From CAVYGM01 sp963768025 (GTDB lineage: Bacteria; Bacteroidota; Bacteroidia; Cytophagales; Spirosomataceae), in NCBI GenBank assembly GCA_963768025.1, contig CAVYGM010000021.1, positions 41,332-105,331 of the forward strand: a DNA stretch of 64,000 nucleotides, read 5' to 3'. Positions within the stretch are counted from its first letter, which is position 1. Each line of letters opens with the position of its first letter. A model generated the notes under the pieces. It had not been told where the DNA came from. It worked only from the letters and a program-made list of their open reading frames with translations, and ran no database searches. This document shows, one piece after another, positions 61,501-64,000 of this stretch. The translations under genes were made by a program, and so were the position numbers.

Positions 61501-63992
61501 AATCGGTACCCATGCCTTTTTGGAAACCGGAAATTTGAGAGATCTCAAAGGGGTACTTGTGGTGGGGTTGGGCAGGCAGGGTGAATTGAACGAATTCCAA
61601 CTGATCAACACGATCGAACTTGGGGTATGCAGCTACCTGGTGGGCTTGATCAATAGGCCATCCAGGGAAGCGAATCAAACAATTAATAAGCCGAAATTAG
61701 TTGGAATGTCAGCCCTATTAGTAGGGTCAGGATACGGCGGACTAAGTATTGAAGGAGCCGTGCGCGCCATCTTGCAGGCTATTCAAAACGCTAATCAAAG
61801 AGTACTTGCTGTGTATAAGGAAATGGGCAAGACCATAGAGGCCGTAGAATTTATAGAACTTTATACCGATCGCGCCCTCGCCTGCGTAAAAGCCGTGAGT
61901 GTACTCGAAAAAGAGGAGAATAAGATATTGAACTTGAAAAGGTCCGGGAATAGTATCAATAAGCAGCCCGGCCGACGTGGTCGCCTTCCGGTAGAAGATA
62001 CGCAGGACTGGTGGACGCGCATCAACGTTCAACCCTACGACAATCCCGAAGATCTGGATAAAAGTCGCCAGGGTCTGAAATTTGCTATTTCCACCGATGC
62101 CGCCCGCATTGAAGAAGCTACCCTGACCACCGACAGCCACGACCTGTTCCAGATACTGGATGCCATCTCGATTAAGGACGACTGGTCGCCCAGACTAGCC
62201 AAAGTTATTTTTGAGATGCTTATTCCCAATGATTTTAAGCAAAAAGTAAAAAGACAAAACAACATAAGCTGGCAACTCGACAGCCTGACGGCGGCCTTTC
62301 CCTGGGAACTCTTGCAGGACGGCACTGCCAATGCAAAACCAATGAGCGTGAACGCCGGCATGATACGACAACTGGCTACGCCTAACTTCCGCCGGGCTAT
62401 TAGCTCGGTTGTTGAAAACAGCGCCCTGGTTGTTGCCGACCCCAATCTGGAAGGTTTTTTTGCACAATTGCCCGGTGCCAAGACGGAAGGGGAAATCTTG
62501 GCAGCGCGTCTAAAGGCGAACGGGTATGATACGGTACATTCGTCTAATCAGAAATCGGCGGAGATAAGGATAGAACTCCTCGGCAAGGATTACAAAATCG
62601 TTCACCTCGCTGGCCACGGAGCCTTCGAACATGGGGAAGAGAAAAAGACGGGGATGCTCATCGGAAAAGATTCCTTCCTGACGCCAGACGACATCAAACA
62701 AATGAGCGGAGTTCCAGAACTGGTGTTTGTCAACTGCTGCTACCTGGGCCAAATGGCTGCCCTTTGCGGAAAAGGTCCCGCAAAGCCCTTATCGGCTGGC
62801 CGCCAACATCGGCACCGAGCTGATCGAAATCGGGGTAAAGGCCGTGGTGGTAGCCGGTTGGGCGGTCAGCGATACTGTAGCCCTAAAATTTGCCGAAAAA
62901 TTTTACGACTGCCTCTTTTCTGGAGACACTTTTGGCGAGTCGGTTAAAAGGGCTCGCAAGACTGTTTACGAAGACTACGGCACCCGCAATAATACCTGGG
63001 GAGCCTATCAATGCTACGGAGATCCGTTCTATAGACTCATTAACCAGGACTATATCCCGCATTATGAGTACACCTTTATCATTCCGGAAGAAGTCGAAAT
63101 AGAGCTCGCAAATTTGTTGAATCAACTGGATACGGGAAGTTACGACCTAGAAGTACTCCAGAAAAAGATGGAGGGCATCAATCGGGGTATGGAAAATGCC
63201 AAGATTAGAAACGGCAAAATCATTGAGTACCAGGCATTACTGTATGCTGGAATGGGGATGTACCAAGAGGCTATCGATAAATTTGAAAGCTTGAGAATCC
63301 TGGAAGAATCAACATATTCTTTTTCTGCCTTGGAAAAATTTTGTAACGTCAGGGCTAAGGACGCTATTCGGAAGTTCAAAGATGATCCTGTGCAGCGAGC
63401 AGTCAGCTTAACAAAACTTACGAAATTGACCGAGGAACTTACTACGCTCAATACATTCGGGTGTACCAATGAGCGATTGTACTTACTTGGGAGTACGTAT
63501 AAGCGGTTAGGAATGGTGAGCATGGGCACCGACAAACAAACAGCCTACGAAAAGGCTGCAGACTATTACTGGCAAACTGTCAACGAGAATAACAAAATAA
63601 AGCACTACCCGCTGACAAACTGGCTGGCCCTTGAACACGCCCTAGTGCTTCCTGGGAATAGTGAATGGGGCAGTTTGTTTGATAATTACCAGGAAAAAAA
63701 AATTTTGGCTGAAAGCACCGAAGCGGCAAGGGAAATACTAAGAGCAGAGTTAAAACGCCTCAATGAGGTTGAAAATGACGAAGTTGACTTTTGGAATTTC
63801 ATATCTGAAGCTAAGCTCAAGCTAGTACTCCTGATCCTGGATGACAAAGATATGTCGTACGACTCCGTACTGGAAGCCTATCAGCAAGTTTGGAAATACA
63901 CTGGCCACCGGGGCAAACGTATAGGCGAGCTAGAAGCATCTGGATTTCTTGCTGGATTTGTACTCAATTGTTCCAAATGGGAAAGCGGATAG
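58591..63992 (+). CDS. Giant CHAT-domain protease with two alpha/beta-hydrolase modules (two frameshifts)
   Basis: About 1799 residues after two one-base corrections: near 58760 (VLTV joins EFDDDTVWL) and at 62761-62766 (MAAL joins AEKVPQSPYRL). Modules in order: a charged N-terminal region; a first alpha/beta-hydrolase (FLFLHGTAAS, nucleophile-type Ser in SQSRGG, codon 59348); a second one of lecithin:cholesterol acyltransferase type (VILLPGIMGSNL, GHSMGG, Ser codon 60473); an unnamed alpha/beta stretch (VLVVGLGRQGEL); then a CHAT caspase-like protease with His in HLAGHGAF (codon 62615) and Cys in VFVNCC (62735 or 62738). A helical TPR-like tail ends the protein. No signal peptide; probably a cytoplasmic effector. 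The neighbouring genes give no clear system. Confidence 0.8.
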
Positions 63993-64000
63993 AATATTGG

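Overview
The window reads as a chromosomal stretch of a Bacteroidota bacterium, most likely order Cytophagales, family Spirosomataceae (inference). Pointers are a SusC/SusD pair, PKD-domain lipoproteins, DUF5723, DUF2147 and DUF1328 genes, promoter-like sites of the Bacteroidota form TTTG-N19-TAnnTTTG, and moderately high GC. I see no rRNA, tRNA, CRISPR array, IS element or prophage.

Region A (1-14535) is an accessory envelope locus. On the + strand lie a membrane-anchored PP2C phosphatase, two PKD lipoproteins (one with seven 60-residue repeats), and a Ser/Thr kinase that, after correcting two single-base frameshifts, continues through a membrane helix into a TonB C-terminal domain. On the - strand follow a pesticin-like muramidase, a sensorless histidine kinase and a NarL/FixJ response regulator. 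A + strand operon (8832-14535) then encodes an outer-membrane barrel, two secreted proteins of unknown function, an OmpA-family protein and a third PKD lipoprotein. Two copies of a TACGTCA-N2-TGACGTA palindrome, one upstream of the regulator and one on the operon promoter, suggest the two-component pair controls both. This locus is the best candidate for an undescribed system: a kinase/phosphatase pair with periplasmic tails, surface lipoproteins and a dedicated transcriptional switch.

Region B (14571-41000) is mostly core metabolism and envelope: a DUF4212/SSS symporter/acs acetate operon, a THUMP-like methyltransferase, an M16 peptidase, TamB, a MOSC protein, a CBS-domain membrane protein, class II fructose-bisphosphate aldolase, a BASS transporter and pyrB. 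Next to tamB is what looks like a decayed remnant of tsaD.

Region C (41303-46152) is a SusC/SusD pair. Region D (46232-58209) holds a thioesterase, a Gfo/Idh/MocA oxidoreductase, a cold-shock protein, guaA, DUF1328, OmpA and DUF5723 proteins, an AI-2E transporter, OsmC, and an FAD oxidoreductase next to a polyferredoxin-type membrane protein. Region E (58591-63992) is one giant gene, about 1800 codons after two single-base corrections, combining two alpha/beta-hydrolase modules, a CHAT caspase-like protease and a helical repeat tail.

Many conserved genes (acs, symporter, pyrB, fbaA, tamB, M16, susC, susD and others) carry single-base frameshifts although their overall length and motifs are intact. 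I read most of these as uncorrected sequence errors and give whole-gene spans; the tsaD remnant is different, because it also has substitutions in the conserved motif and deletions.
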